Shown here: positions 14,601-25,500 of the stretch, piece by piece | Layout of the letters: every line of letters begins with the position of its first letter | How positions within the stretch are numbered: the stretch's first letter is position 1 | Assembly (NCBI RefSeq): GCF_048771995.1 | Contig: NC_133030.1 | Location: 56,576,001-56,640,000 of the forward strand | Length of the DNA: 64,000 nt | Source of the DNA: Taeniopygia guttata | Taxonomy: Eukaryota; Chordata; Aves; Passeriformes; Estrildidae | Reading direction: 5' to 3' | Made by a program: the position numbers and the translations under genes | Notes under the pieces: model-generated | Database searches by the model: none | What the model was told of the DNA's origin: nothing | What the model saw: only the letters and a program-made list of their open reading frames with translations

Positions 14601-16462
14601 GATAATAGCTGTGCCACTAATGGAACATTGTGAGGCAAACGTTTTCTGTATCTGATCTTAATTGCTTATCCAGTTTTATGTATAGTGGAAGTATTATTTG
14701 CTAGTTTTCTTGGATAGAAGTAAAATCTCTTCTATGGTCTATTCAATAACAGAGAGCAGTATGTTCTCTTTTGTTCTTCCCATACTCTTCTGTTCTTTGA
14801 AACCATAGAAAACATGCACTGTCCAATCATGAAGTCTGTTCCTCACTCTAGTATTTGTGTTAATATTTTTATTTTCTCTCCCTCCAGAAACTCTTCATTG
14901 TTCCTGTTCTGAATCACACAAACATTCCTCATGGGAGAGTAAATCACAACAAATACATGGTCACTGATAAAGTAGCCTACATTGGTATGTATTCCATTAT
15001 TCCAAATACAGTATCTCCAGATGTACTGGACTTAGACTGAGATAGGATCAGCTGCAATACCAAAAATACCTCATTTTGCCATATAAAGCAAAGTCTGTCC
15101 TAGGTAAAGTGCAGATATGAAGGGGAGAAAATAATGTAGGTCAAGTTCAGTAAGAGATTATTTCATATGATTGTGAACCATCAGGAGCAGAGCATGACAA
15201 GGCTGAGTGCACAGCCTGTGACAAGCACAGTGGGAATTTCACAGCCTGTGTGCTCAGAATGACACAGGGATAGCTGGTGCTCCAGTATATAACATTATAG
15301 TGCTTTAATAAAAAGGAACTGCTGGGAGGAATTAATTCTATGCACTGTTTGTTGAACAGAATTCTAGGAAAGGAAATGAGAAAACAGTAATGTCAACTGT
15401 GTGCTGTTCCTGATGTGATGGGATGGTGTTTACATTTCATTCTCAAAAAAGGAGATGTGACAGTGCTCTGTCATTTCAGCCAGCTCATCCTCCCAGCAAT
15501 ACACACCAGCAAATAGCCTGATCTTCCAACTGGCTGAGGGTTTACAGCTCCAATTGCCTTCAGTGCTTTAATAGCTTGTTTTATACTTGAAGGCAGATAT
15601 GCAGATGCTTTGTTTTCATGCCTAAGCACCTTCTGGAATGGACAGATTTTTCTGGCTAAGGTGATCACGAGGGGAAGTGCGTAAGTGATAAAATGTGTAT
15701 TGTTTGATTTTCTGAACTGAGGTAGCTTTGGAGAGAGCCCTAGACAAGGTCTGCAGCTGGATTTCCAGCTTTGCCTGGTTTAGAAGCAGGCTTTGCATGT
15801 CAAGCTCAGAACAGCTCCCGAGGGTTTATTGATCAGGAGTCCAGTTTCTCCTTTTGTTTTCCTTTAACAAGTGAAGAGAATTAAGTAAATTAAAGACTTT
15901 TTCCTTTAAACACTGAAACCCATGGCAAACACTGGCTCTTACTTCTCTTAATACTCAAATATTGCAGTTTATTACCATATTTATGAGTAGATTTGTGCAT
16001 TCTGTCACAGGCTGTAATGAATCAGAAGGTTATGAACCTTCAGGATTGCAGTTAATAACAAGTTTTCAAAACCTGAGGTCTGGCATAAGAAGGAGGTGGC
16101 CTGATTTTTGCTGCTTCGTTGGTCCTAATGAGGTTTGCAGTCATAGAGCAAATCAACAAAGCCCAGAGATCAAACAGAACACTGGGAAATGAATGTTTTC
16201 TAATCAGCTACTTTTCCATTGCATAGGGACTTCCAATTGGTCAGAAGACTACTTCACTGATACAGCTGGCGTGGGACTAATTATCAAACAGAATTCAACC
16301 AACCTGCAAAGAAGGCAACAACCTGTCCAGGAACAGTTGAAAAATCTTTTTGAGCGAGACTGGAATTCCAAATATACGGTGAATCTGGAAGATGTGCAGG
16401 GACAGAAAGACTGTAACTGGGATGCAGACCCTGAAGTGAATTTAAATGTGCACTTAAAATAG
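5563..16462 (+). CDS. PLD4: Phospholipase D family member 4 (5'-3' exonuclease PLD4), complete coding region in ten exons
   Basis: Coding exons are 5563-5622, 7774-8012, 8682-8865, 9174-9294, 9655-9782, 9951-10151, 10559-10698, 13697-13862, 14888-14984 and 16227-16462. All have AG acceptors and GT donors, and all phases join. The sum is 1,572 bases, or 523 residues plus stop (human PLD4 is about 506). Residues 1-20 are a short cytoplasmic tail, 21-40 a hydrophobic signal anchor, and the rest is luminal. HKD motif 1 is H219-x-K221-x4-D226 (HSKFWIVD) and motif 2 is H433-x-K435-x4-D440 (HNKYMVTD). Segments such as [15 protein letters not shown] and the last exon's [14 protein letters not shown] match the PLD3/PLD4 subfamily. 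From family knowledge, PLD4 is a type II membrane protein of endolysosomes that degrades single-stranded DNA and RNA and so limits TLR7/TLR9 signalling. Its position next to AHNAK2 favours PLD4 over PLD3. The start at 5563 is the first ATG in the exon. A second in-frame ATG at 5584 has a better context (A at -3). Confidence 0.93.
7500..7592 (-). mobile_element. CR1 LINE 3'-end fragment in PLD4 intron 1
   Basis: The sequence agggacttttcaaaggtc, followed by catctaatccaatccccctg and further CR1-like matter, is the reverse complement of the CR1 3' end. It is short, diverged and lacks coding sequence. It sits about 180 bases upstream of the membrane-anchor exon. Confidence 0.6.
7774..8012 (+). CDS. 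PLD4: PLD4 exon 2: signal anchor and acidic luminal stalk
   Basis: The exon begins with about 20 hydrophobic residues ([20 protein letters not shown]), which is the membrane anchor. An acidic stalk follows, holding a 30-base in-frame duplication at 7903-7932 and 7933-7962. The exon ends in phase 2 at a strong donor, ag|gtgagt. The Ser codon is completed by the first base of the next exon (8682). Confidence 0.88.
9655..9782 (+). CDS. PLD4: PLD4 exon 5 carrying the first HKD catalytic motif
   Basis: The exon reads [14 protein letters not shown], then [10 protein letters not shown], then [12 protein letters not shown]. His219, Lys221 and Asp226 form the first half of the PLD active site. The downstream G-S-A-N-x-D element is the usual companion of HKD motifs. 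Acceptor tcag ends at 9654 and donor cag|gtaatg starts at 9783. Confidence 0.93.
10784..11135 (+). mobile_element. CR1 LINE 3'-end fragment in PLD4 intron 7
   Basis: The fragment contains the CR1 landmarks ggatgttaggaaaaag, ggaacagactacccaggg, gtggtggagccaccatacct and tggacttcatgattttaagg. It ends near attctgtgattcc, the CR1 terminal repeat. It is 5' truncated, as most CR1 copies are. Confidence 0.85.
11526..11630. repeat. T/G-rich low-complexity tract
   Basis: The tract consists of runs of T mixed with GTT-type repeats (ttgttgttgttg) inside PLD4 intron 7. No coding potential is seen. Confidence 0.7.
11690..11800 (-). mobile_element. CR1 LINE 3'-end fragment in PLD4 intron 7
   Basis: It begins with cacagaatcacagaatggtt, the reverse complement of the CR1 terminal repeat. 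It continues through gccatgggcagggacacc and accaggctgctcaaaacccc, the usual CR1 3' region. The inner boundary is uncertain and may extend to about 11900. Confidence 0.8.
14888..14984 (+). CDS. PLD4: PLD4 exon 9 carrying the second HKD catalytic motif
   Basis: The exon reads [18 protein letters not shown], then HNKYMVTD, then KVAYIG. His433, Lys435 and Asp440 form the second half of the active site. It ends in phase 1 at attg|gtatgt, and the Gly codon is completed by gg at 16227. The next exon continues with TSNWSEDYF, as in the family. Confidence 0.93.
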
Positions 16463-16850
16463 AAACAAAAAAATGCATTTGAATATTTTTCACGTGCAAA
16501 TCAAGGAACTCTTCTTGTTGTCTTTGTCAGAGAAATCACTTCCTTGTAGCATTCACATTGGTGACATGTGAATTTCTGATAGTTGACTCTACCTGTGAAA
16601 CCACTAGTCAATGTGTGATGTTTGATTTTTTTTTTTTTTTTGTGTGTGTGATTACCTCATTGCAGAGTTAATGAAATGGATACAGTGTTGTACGACAAGC
16701 TGTCTGGCATTCAAGCAAATATCAGAGACAGAGATCATTATTGCTCTGCTATTTTATCCTTAGAAACTATATATTTCAACCTAGAGGTTCCATTAACAGT
16801 GTTTGCTTACATGTGTTAAACATTTTTAATAAACTCCTGGCCACCTTAAT
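16463..16850 (+). other. PLD4: PLD4 3' untranslated region with polyadenylation signal
   Basis: The region follows the TAG stop and is AT-rich. It includes a T-run followed by a TG repeat at about 16626-16650. A canonical AATAAA lies at 16828-16833, a plausible end for the PLD4 transcript about 370 bases after the stop. Confidence 0.65.
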
Positions 16851-17208
16851 ATTTCAGCCATGTATATGATCACCTGCAATAGCAAGGGCAGATTTTTAAA
16901 AGCATTTAGAAATTAGAGATACAGGGATTAAATGTTGGTTGAAGAAATTAGAGATTACCTGTATTTAAATGTTGAGGCTAGCTGCTAGAGAGGAATGCTT
17001 GGGATTTAAACTTTGGGGCCAGTTTCCAACTCAGCTGCTCTGGAGCCCCAGGTGTTTGGGGATGTTTGGATGTCTGTGTGTCTGTCTTGTGCAGCAAACA
17101 GGATGGGGAGCAGGGCAAAGCTTCTACACGGGTGCTGTTGTGGCTAGGGCATCCCACCTGCACTGTGAGCAGTGTTTGGAGCTCACCTCTACATCAGGGG
17201 TGGCTCCG

Positions 17209-17881
17209 TGTGGTGGAAAAGTCTCTCCTCTAACCTGTACTTTCAAAGAAAGACTCAGAAGTCTTCTGTTGTCTGGTCTCATGGTTGTTTATTGCAAGTT
17301 ATCTAAAAGATTGTCTTCTTGGGCTGCTGTGGTTTGCTCAGCAGCTCAGGCAGAGGCACACACACACCCTGACATCCTCTCTGACTCCCGACTGCTTCTT
17401 CTCTCCCCCTGCCCAGGGCTGCTGCTGTCTTTTATATGGTACATTACGTGTTACATGGTTACAGTTTTTCCCCAATACCGACTACCTATATTAAATGGTG
17501 CTTTTCTACTCTAAACCAATCTGTGAGTGCCAACATCACCAAGAACATGGAGGTAAGGAAGGAGAAAGAGGGAGAACAGGACAGGCCCAAACCCCTCCAT
17601 CTTAAAACCTCTGACCCCCATGTAGAAAACTTAAAGCCCCCTGTACAGGTGTTAAAACCCCCCTGTACAGCACTAAAAAATTCTTCCCTCTACTTTGTGA
17701 CTACTTCTACTATAATATCTAAACTTTTGTGACTTCTTGTTCTTCCTGCAAGGTTGGTAAATAATTCCATGGTTCAAACCCCAAATCACAGCTGTTTCCA
17801 GCTGCCTGCCAGGGTCTCAAATGCTTCTGGCCTGGACCCGGAACATCCAAAAATGTCTGAGGTACATTTTGAGTTCCGACA
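17209..17881 (-). mobile_element. Avian endogenous retrovirus LTR (apparently solo)
   Basis: Read on the minus strand it opens with TGTCGGAACTC at 17881. It has a TATA-like box (accatataaaagac) near 17430 and an AATAAA near 17287-17292, and runs to a CA end near 17209. This U3-R-U5 order and the about 670-base length fit an LTR of a family that I associate with passerine genomes. I saw no coding region or partner LTR next to it. No clear target-site duplication was seen, so the inner end is approximate. It is a fossil of moderate age. Confidence 0.7.
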
Positions 17882-19032
17882 CCTTTCCTCCTGCAGTCAC
17901 TCAGGGACCACAGCCCTGAGCCATCTGGTGCCTGATATCCATATCCACCACAGCTCTGCCCTGGGTGACTTTCTGAGGTGACAGGAGAGGAGAGCAGGGC
18001 TCGTGCTCCAGCAGTGAGTGACACTGGGCTGGAGCTCCAGGAGCCTTGCCAGGGCTGTGCATACACAAAAATCCCCATACAAATAAGGACTTTTAGAGAT
18101 GACCTCCATCAATGTTCCTTTTTTTAGTTTCCAGACTGCTCCTTAGCTATCTTTTCAGACACTTCCAAGAATCTTTGGAGTATTTTATCCATGATGACAA
18201 ATCAATGTTTCTTGTTACTGATTTTTCTAAGACATAAAGTTACATGTACAGACATCACTGAAATTTTGGGAGTTTTCACATACATGCCAAAATATTGAAG
18301 AACATGCAGGTGCTTTTTGTGCTCTTACACCCTATTTCGTTACTAGAGTTAGCTTGAAAATCGCTGAGACCTTACATTTCCACCACCTTTGAGACCTTAC
18401 ATCTTCCACCAGCAAAACAGTTTTCTGTAGAGGAGTGCATTCCTCTAGATGGCACTCCAAGCTGTGTTTTCTGTTTCGGCAGGGATAGAAAGAAGAAACT
18501 TCCGTCTCTTCTACTTGGAAGCTCAAAGCTGACAGTGCTGGATTAGTTGTTCAGTGGGACAGAGTTTCTGTACAAGCTGGCAGAATTTTTCTTATAGCCA
18601 TATAAACCTCAGGTGGGTTAACGTTTCACTTATACAAGAAGAATGGATGCTTAGGAGAGTGCTCTTCTGTTTTCTCTGCTGACATCGCTGTTGGTTTTCC
18701 TCTACATATGGGAAGGTGAGGGGGGAGTTTACAATTAGTACAATGAACTTGATCTAAGAGGAACTTGGGAATATTGCCCTGGTTACTTGTGGGACTTTTG
18801 AAGCTTGCTCACACCTTGATTCTTATTTACTTGTTTTCTATTAGAATGGTAGAGTATCATGTAAATTATAACCAGGTTTTGAGTCTCAATTCTTTTCTAT
18901 TTATGAAACACGGCTAATAATAGCCCTTATTCATTCACCTCTTACTTATGTCTTTCATTTAGATTGTGATTTCTCCAAGCTAAGGACTGTACTAAAAGTA
19001 TCCTGGGTCCTCCAGTGGCATTTATTAGCATC

Positions 19033-19245
19033 ATCCTTGGGCAGATTGGCTATTAGAAAAAGGTTCTTCCCCCAGAGGGTGGCTGGCAGTGGAAAGGCTC
19101 CCCAGGAAAGCTGTCACATCAAGAAGTGTTTGAAATACACTCTTGGAGATGTGGTGTGATTCTTGGGGTTGTACTGTGTAGAGCCAGGAGCTGGACCTTG
19201 TGAATCCCTTCTGACTCAGGATACTGTATGATTTTCTAGTCTAAC
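19033..19245 (+). mobile_element. CR1 LINE 3'-end fragment
   Basis: CR1-like segments include attagaaaaaggttcttccc, cagagggtggctggcagtgg, aaggctccccaggaaagctg and a tail gaatcccttctgactcagga. It is the first of four same-strand CR1 pieces in the PLD4-AHNAK2 interval. Confidence 0.8.
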
Positions 19246-19954
19246 TGTAGGCTGTTCAAATTTTTGTCAGTATTGGTTTATTCATGTCTAGAAAAGGTCA
19301 CTGTTTTGGCTCTTGAGCATGGATACTCTCCTCTGATCAGCTCATCTCAGGTACCTGTGTGACGAGGGAGTACAAGGTGTGTGAATTGGCTCTGCTTCAC
19401 TGCTTTCAGGAGGAGCTGCTGCACTACTCCCCCAGCAGGGTCACCTCTGGAAGCTCTTGGTGCACTGCCTTGTGGCTACAGTGCTGCAACAGCATTGCAG
19501 CTGACAGCAAGACAGAACCTAGCTGGCTCCATGGGTTCTGAGCACTGACATGACCACACAGCCACCTTAGACATTAGACACCAGCTTGTTCCAAAAGCTT
19601 TAGTGTTATCTGTTCACATTTTTTCCTGCCATTACCCAGGATTTTCCTTCCCCTGTTGTTCCAAATAAAACATACCTTTGTTGCTTTAATACAGGTAGTG
19701 AGAAAACATTTAATCTACCATTTATGCCATATTAGGGTACACTTAATTTCTTGACAGTTATGAATATCCCCACAATCCTTAGAGGATAGCTCTTGGGCCA
19801 CGGGCACTGACTCACAGACCTCTGCTCTCTGTAGAGGCCCAGAAAAGTCAGCTTTAGTTGCAGGGTGGACTGTGGTGGTGCAGCTTCCCGAAGAGGGGAA
19901 GTGGAGAGGGAGGTGCCAGCTCCTTCTTCCTGGTATCCAGTGTTAGAATGTGTG

Positions 19955-20218
19955 GGAATAGTTCAAAGTTGCATCAGGGTAGGTTCAAACTTGGCACTAG
20001 GAAACATTTCCTTACCAAGAGAGTGGTCAAACACTGAACCAGACTTGTCTTGAGAAGTGTTCAAGGCCACAAGCCTGTTCAAGAGGCTTTTGGACAGTGC
20101 CCTTAATAACCTCAATGTTTTTTCGATGTTTTGGTCATCCCTGAAGTGGTCAAGCAATTGGACTGAATGATCATTGTGGGCCCCTTTCAATTAACTATTC
20201 TATTCTGTTCTATTCTAA
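19955..20218 (+). mobile_element. Diverged CR1 LINE 3'-end fragment with ATTCT tail
   Basis: It contains gggtaggttcaaacttggca, an aggaaacatttccttacc segment and attggactgaatgatcattg, and ends in attctattctgttctattct. It differs in detail from its neighbours and probably belongs to another CR1 subfamily. Confidence 0.75.
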
Positions 20219-20239
20219 ATGTCTATAATGTGAAACAGA

Positions 20240-20463
20240 GCTAGATCAGATATAAGGAAAAAAAATCTTCACTGTGAGGGTGGTGATGCCCTGTCACAGG
20301 CTGCCCAGAGAAGCTGCAGCTGCCCCTGGGAGTGTTCAAGGCCAGGCTGGGTGGGGCTCTGAGCAAGCTGGGCCAGTGGAAGCTCTCCCTGCCCATGGCA
20401 GGGGGTTAGATGGATGATCTTTAAGATTCCTTCTGTCCCCTTAATATTCTATGATTCTGTGAT
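20240..20463 (+). mobile_element. CR1 LINE 3'-end fragment
   Basis: Typical CR1 segments are gagggtggtgatgccctgtc, ggctgcccagagaagctgca and aaggccaggctgggtggggc. The terminal repeat attctatgattctgtgat is present. Confidence 0.85.
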
Positions 20464-20844
20464 AAGAAGAAGAGAAGAAATTAAGAACATCTTAATCTGC
20501 AGATGGTTAGACAGCCAAGTACACTTCACTTACTACTCATTTCCTAATGGGCTTTGCTGTGTCTGCTTTCCTGTACTAAGTGGAATATGGGGAAATATGG
20601 GACAACTACTATAATGAAGTATGTCTGCACTTGTTATTCTGGAGAGAGGATCTCGTGAGTGAAGTGGTGATTGCAGCTGCCTTGGCCGAAGAAGCCACAA
20701 AGAAATTGAGTTTAAAATCTCTGTTGACAGAAGGAAAAGGGACAGCAAAATTTCAACTCTGAACAGGAGGAGAGCTGACTTCAGGTTGTTTAGGGAACTA
20801 GTAAGTAAAGTCTCCCGGGAAAATGTTTTTGTATTTGAGGGGAG

Positions 20845-21380
20845 TGTCCGGCTCTGCTCTGCACTGGGGCAGCCTTGCCCGGGGTCTGATGAGCAGTTTT
20901 GGGTGCCACAATTAAAAAAAAAAGCATAGAGAGCCTCCAAAGGAGGCCACAGGGATGATGAAGGGTCCGGAGGAGAAGCTGTACGAGCAGTGGCTGAAGT
21001 TGCTTGGTCTGTCCAGCCTGGAGGAGACTGAGGGGAGAGCTCAGTGTGGCCCTCAAATGCTCACGAGGGGAAGCAGAGGGGCAGGTGCTGATCTCTTCAC
21101 TCTTGTGGCCAGTGACAGGACCTGAGAAATGGCTGGAGCTCAGTCATGAGGGGTTTAGGATAGATGTTAGGAAAAGATTTTTCACCCAAAGGGTATTTGA
21201 ACACTGGGACAGACTCCCCAGGGCAGCGGTCACAGCCCCAGGCCTGACAGAGTTCAAGACACCTTTGGACAATGTTGTCATGAAAATGGTGGAGTCTTGG
21301 AGTGTCCTATGCAGGGCCAGGAGTGAGATTCAAGGATCCTGACAGGTTCCTTCCAAATCAACACATTCTATGATTCAACT
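20845..21380 (+). mobile_element. Longer CR1 LINE 3' portion
   Basis: About 535 bases of CR1 matter run from near gtccggctctgctctgcact, through aggagaagctgtacgagcag and ggatagatgttaggaaaaga, to the terminal attctatgattcaac. The 20,740-20,830 stretch just upstream may be a further, separated piece of CR1 interior. Any open frames across it are CR1 debris. Confidence 0.85.
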
Positions 21381-21539
21381 CGAGATTATAATGAGTGAAA
21401 AGTCTCAATTACACTTATGTTAAGGAACTGCGCTGTCATTAAGCATCCACCTCAGGAGACAGTGAAGTACATGAAAACTTTTGCAAATTTAACCTGGGAT
21501 TTTCATAATCAGAAATGTCAGTAACTCACACTACTCAAG

Positions 21540-22531
21540 TTATTATTCATAGAGTGAGTTTATTGTGAATTAAGAATACAGACAGTGTTTTAATGGTACA
21601 TGTGAAGGCTGTCACATATGCACTCTGGTTTTCATTGTGCACTTGAGAGAAGCATTAATATAAACAGAGGAGCAAATAATTATATACACCTCCTTTCCCA
21701 GAAAATCTCTGAAGCAATTCCACCAGTGTGGCAGATCATTCTAAGCATTTAACTATCCCATAAGTATATACATTAAATTTTTTTATCCACATTTGAATAA
21801 TATTCTTTGTAAGCATGTTTTATTCTGGTATCTTACAAACATGATTTAGTTACATGTTTTTTGGTCTTGAAATTATTCTGTTGGTTTTTGCTGTTTTGTT
21901 TTGTTTTTTTTTTTAATTATTTTAAGGCTAAATATGACCTGCCACAATAATAAAAAATGAGAAGAGAGGAAAAGGTAAAGTATTAGACTCTCTACACTAA
22001 TATTTAACTTTTATTTTATATTTTAAAATGTTTGTGGAATATACATACTACCTTAGCTGAAATAAAGAAAAAACATTTTAATAACAAAGTAAAAGTAGAT
22101 CAGAAAGTTCCAAAATCTAAACAGGTAAGTATAGTTCTCATAGTACTTGTTTAGAGCCCATTCTGGAAATAATCTGTAATATAAATATAACTGAATTGTT
22201 TTGAGAACCCTTTTTAACAATTCTTTTGGTATCCTTGAGCCTTTCAATGATTTACTTTCATGGTTCTGGTATCTACTCACACTTTGCTAAAACTATGGGC
22301 TCATCTGCACGTGTCATAATTGTTGCCATTGGGGTAGATATGAGGAAATTATTTTTATTAGTGTACAATCTAGTACTTCCATGTACTTGAAAATTTTAAC
22401 GTAGTAAATTCTGTTCAAGTGTTTTCATGAATACCAACCTTGGGTTTTAATTTTCAGTTAGTAGAAAATTAGGAAAACATTCTCTTCTGTGGGTGATTTT
22501 GTTTTCATTGAGGATTGAGAAAATACCACCT
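21540..22531 (-). other. AHNAK2: Probable AHNAK2 3' untranslated region
   Basis: This AT-rich non-coding stretch lies downstream of the AHNAK2 stop on the minus strand. Minus-strand AATAAA hexamers lie at 22010-22015, 21819-21824 and 21559-21564. I cannot tell which is used. The CR1 cluster begins just beyond, so the transcript probably ends before about 21,380. Confidence 0.5.
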
Positions 22532-25500
22532 TCATTTGGTTGTATCTCCAAAAATATTAGATTTACTGTCTTTTTCTTCCTCCAACAAGATTAGTTCAGT
22601 TCTTGCTGAAGATGTCACAATAGATGAGGACCCGTCAGTTTCAGCTTTTTCACCCTCTCCTATTTCTTTAGGTGATAAGCTTTCTTGTGCATCAAAAAAC
22701 ACATCTGGCTTATCTGTTGGGCTATCTTCATCTGAGAGTCTCCCCTCTTTATGACCCAACTCTTCTTTGTCAACAGACTTAGCCTTTTTGGAGGGAGATG
22801 TGAAACCAAGCTTGGGAAGTCTAAACCATCCAGTTTTTTCACCCTGCTTAGAGGAATCATCTGATGTTTCAGCAGGTTTCACATCTTCTGGAACTGATTT
22901 TTTTATTTCTGCTTTTGAATCTGTGCTTGCTTCATCCCCAGAAGATGAAAAGCCAATATTTGGAAGCCAAAATTTAAATCTTCCAGGAGATCTTTTACTA
23001 TCGGTCTTTTCTTTCTCATTGGTTATGTCTTTTTCTTCACCTTCCACTGCTTCAACTACATCTTCATCTTCAGAGAGAGGAGCTGCAGTTATTCCCTCTG
23101 GTGATTTATCAGGAAAACTCTCTTCAAGTTTACTGGAACCCTTTACTTCAGCAGATGTTTTTAACTTGGACAAACTTAATTTTCCTCTAGATTCTTCAGA
23201 CTCACAGTGTGGTTTGTCAGATAGTTTAAGCTCAGTTCTCTGTGCTGCTACTCCAAAACTTTCAGCTGTAGGTTTTCTCACTGATGCATCTCCTGTTGGA
23301 GATGGCTGCTGGACCAGCATGTCTAAATCACTGTGTGATTCAGGCAACTTGGCCTTGAGCAATGAGAATCCCAAAGCAGCAGTTTTGACCTCTGCTGACA
23401 GAATCTCTGATTCTTTCAGTATTTCAGTGGTGTAAATCTCACACCGCTCAATAGCAACATGTTCAGGTTCTACTTTTTCACTTACTTCTTGGCCCTCTAT
23501 ATAAGACCAATGAATGTCTTGCCCTGCACTTGAAAGGGAGGACTCAATGGTAGCTGTCATTTGTGCTGTTTTAATGTCAGGTTCAGTCAGCATTAAAATT
23601 TTGCTTTTTGCTTTTTGAATACCCCCCTCTACGGCTCCTGGTGTTTCTTCAGGGATAGCAGAGCTTGCTTGCAGTTGCACTATTTCAATGTCAGTACTAG
23701 ATCCCTTTGGATCTGTTACAACTTTTGACAGCAAAACATCAGCTTCAATTGGGGGAGTTCTGAAAGTGAATCTTGGTATTTTTAGTTTAGGAATTCTTAC
23801 ACTTACTTCTGGGACACCTTGTATTTGGTCCACTGTTCCCCCTGTTATACTGGCAGATGCTTCTATATGATCTGGACTTTTCAGGCCAATCGATCCTTCT
23901 GGTTTTTGTAACTGCATTTCTGCTGTGCCTCTTTCACTTTTAGGTGCTGAATCAGCTTCTGACTTTGGCAAATCAGTATCATCTTCAAAACCCTTGATTT
24001 CAGAACGCAACATTCCAAATCTTGGAATCTTAAACTTGTATGCTTTAATTTTACTTATTTCTGCTCTGTCTTCTACTTGCACTTCCACTCCTGCAGACAC
24101 ATCCTTTTCAACACTTTTCACTTGAAATTTCATTTCAGGATCTACTCCAGTAATTTTAACATCTGTCTTTACTGTTGGAACTTCTACCTTTAGATCTTCT
24201 AGTTTAGCAGTAACGTAAGTACCATCTTCCAATCCTTTTGTTGCAGACCATTCACATGTAGTCCTTTTTAATTTACTTTCTTCACTGTCTTTTCCAATGA
24301 TATTCACCTCACCCTTTATCTTTCCTTTTTTAATTGCTGCCTCTTTATTTTGAGAATCTAGCTCTTCCTTTGGAAGACTAACATTTATTTTCATCTGTGT
24401 TGCATCCAGAGCAATTTCAGCTGATGATGGTTTGCATTCTACCCCTGATGTCTCTAATTTCATGGAACTTTCTACCATTTGGACATTTATATCCTGTGAT
24501 TTGCCTTTATGCTCTGGAAATGTCAGAGTACACGTAGGAAACCTATTTGTTGCACTCTTGTCCTTGTCAGTGTCTGAACTTGGGAATGATTTAGACAATT
24601 CTGCTGCAGACACTGTGATTTCTGAAGTATGTCCTTCAGCAATGCGCTTAACTACATCTGCGTAACTTTCAGTTTTTTGAATACTCACTCTACTATCTGT
24701 TCTTTCTGTGGATAATGAAATATCTCCTTCAATCTTTGGCAAGCTAACATTATAACTCTTCACAGAATCTCCTAATTTTTGAATCCCTTCTTTTCCTATA
24801 GTAATTTCAGCAACTGCATGTGGTAATGAGAAGGTATTTTCAGGAACACTTGCTTCAGTTTGTACTTTAGCAGAAGGAGTACTTGCGTGAGCTTTTTCCA
24901 TACTTCTTTCTATATCAGCATCACTTTTTTTTTCCTTTAAGGATGACCTGCCAAATGCAGGTATTCTGAATTTAGGCATTTTAAACCATCCCTGATGTTC
25001 TTCGGTCTGAACTTCTTCAGCTTTTATTTCATGTTCTTTTAGTTGGATTTCCTTCTCCCCAAGACTCTCAATCACTCCCTCTGTTTTTGGTTTAGGCACT
25101 GACTGGGTGCTTATGTCTACCTTTGCATCTTCAATGCCACCTGTCAGAGTTTGGGGTGTTTTTATCTTACCATCAACTATTCCAGGATCTGACATATCAG
25201 ATGTAAGTTCTGATGCTGGAACTCCCACAGCAATGTCAGCAATTTCGTTTGTTGTTCTTAGTTGGGGTAGCTCAGTTTCTATTTTTGGAGAGCTGATCTC
25301 TGTCACTGGGACTTTCCCTTTTGTTTGGGAGATTCCAAACTTTGTCTTCTGGAATTTGGGCATTTTAGTCTTCCCTTCAGGACCTTCCAATTTCACTTTT
25401 CTTCCATCCACAACTGATGAGGTTTCTGTTAACATATCAGGGCTTTTCAAATCAACTGAAGCTTCTCCTTTGGGGGGCTTAGTACCTGTTTTTTTAATAT

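Noticed and set aside
16969-17514. A 181-codon plus-strand open frame after PLD4
   Set aside because: It overlaps an LTR on the opposite strand and lacks any protein family signature.
20414-21342. Open frames in the PLD4-AHNAK2 interval
   Set aside because: They fall in CR1 3' ends, which are non-coding or debris of the LINE.
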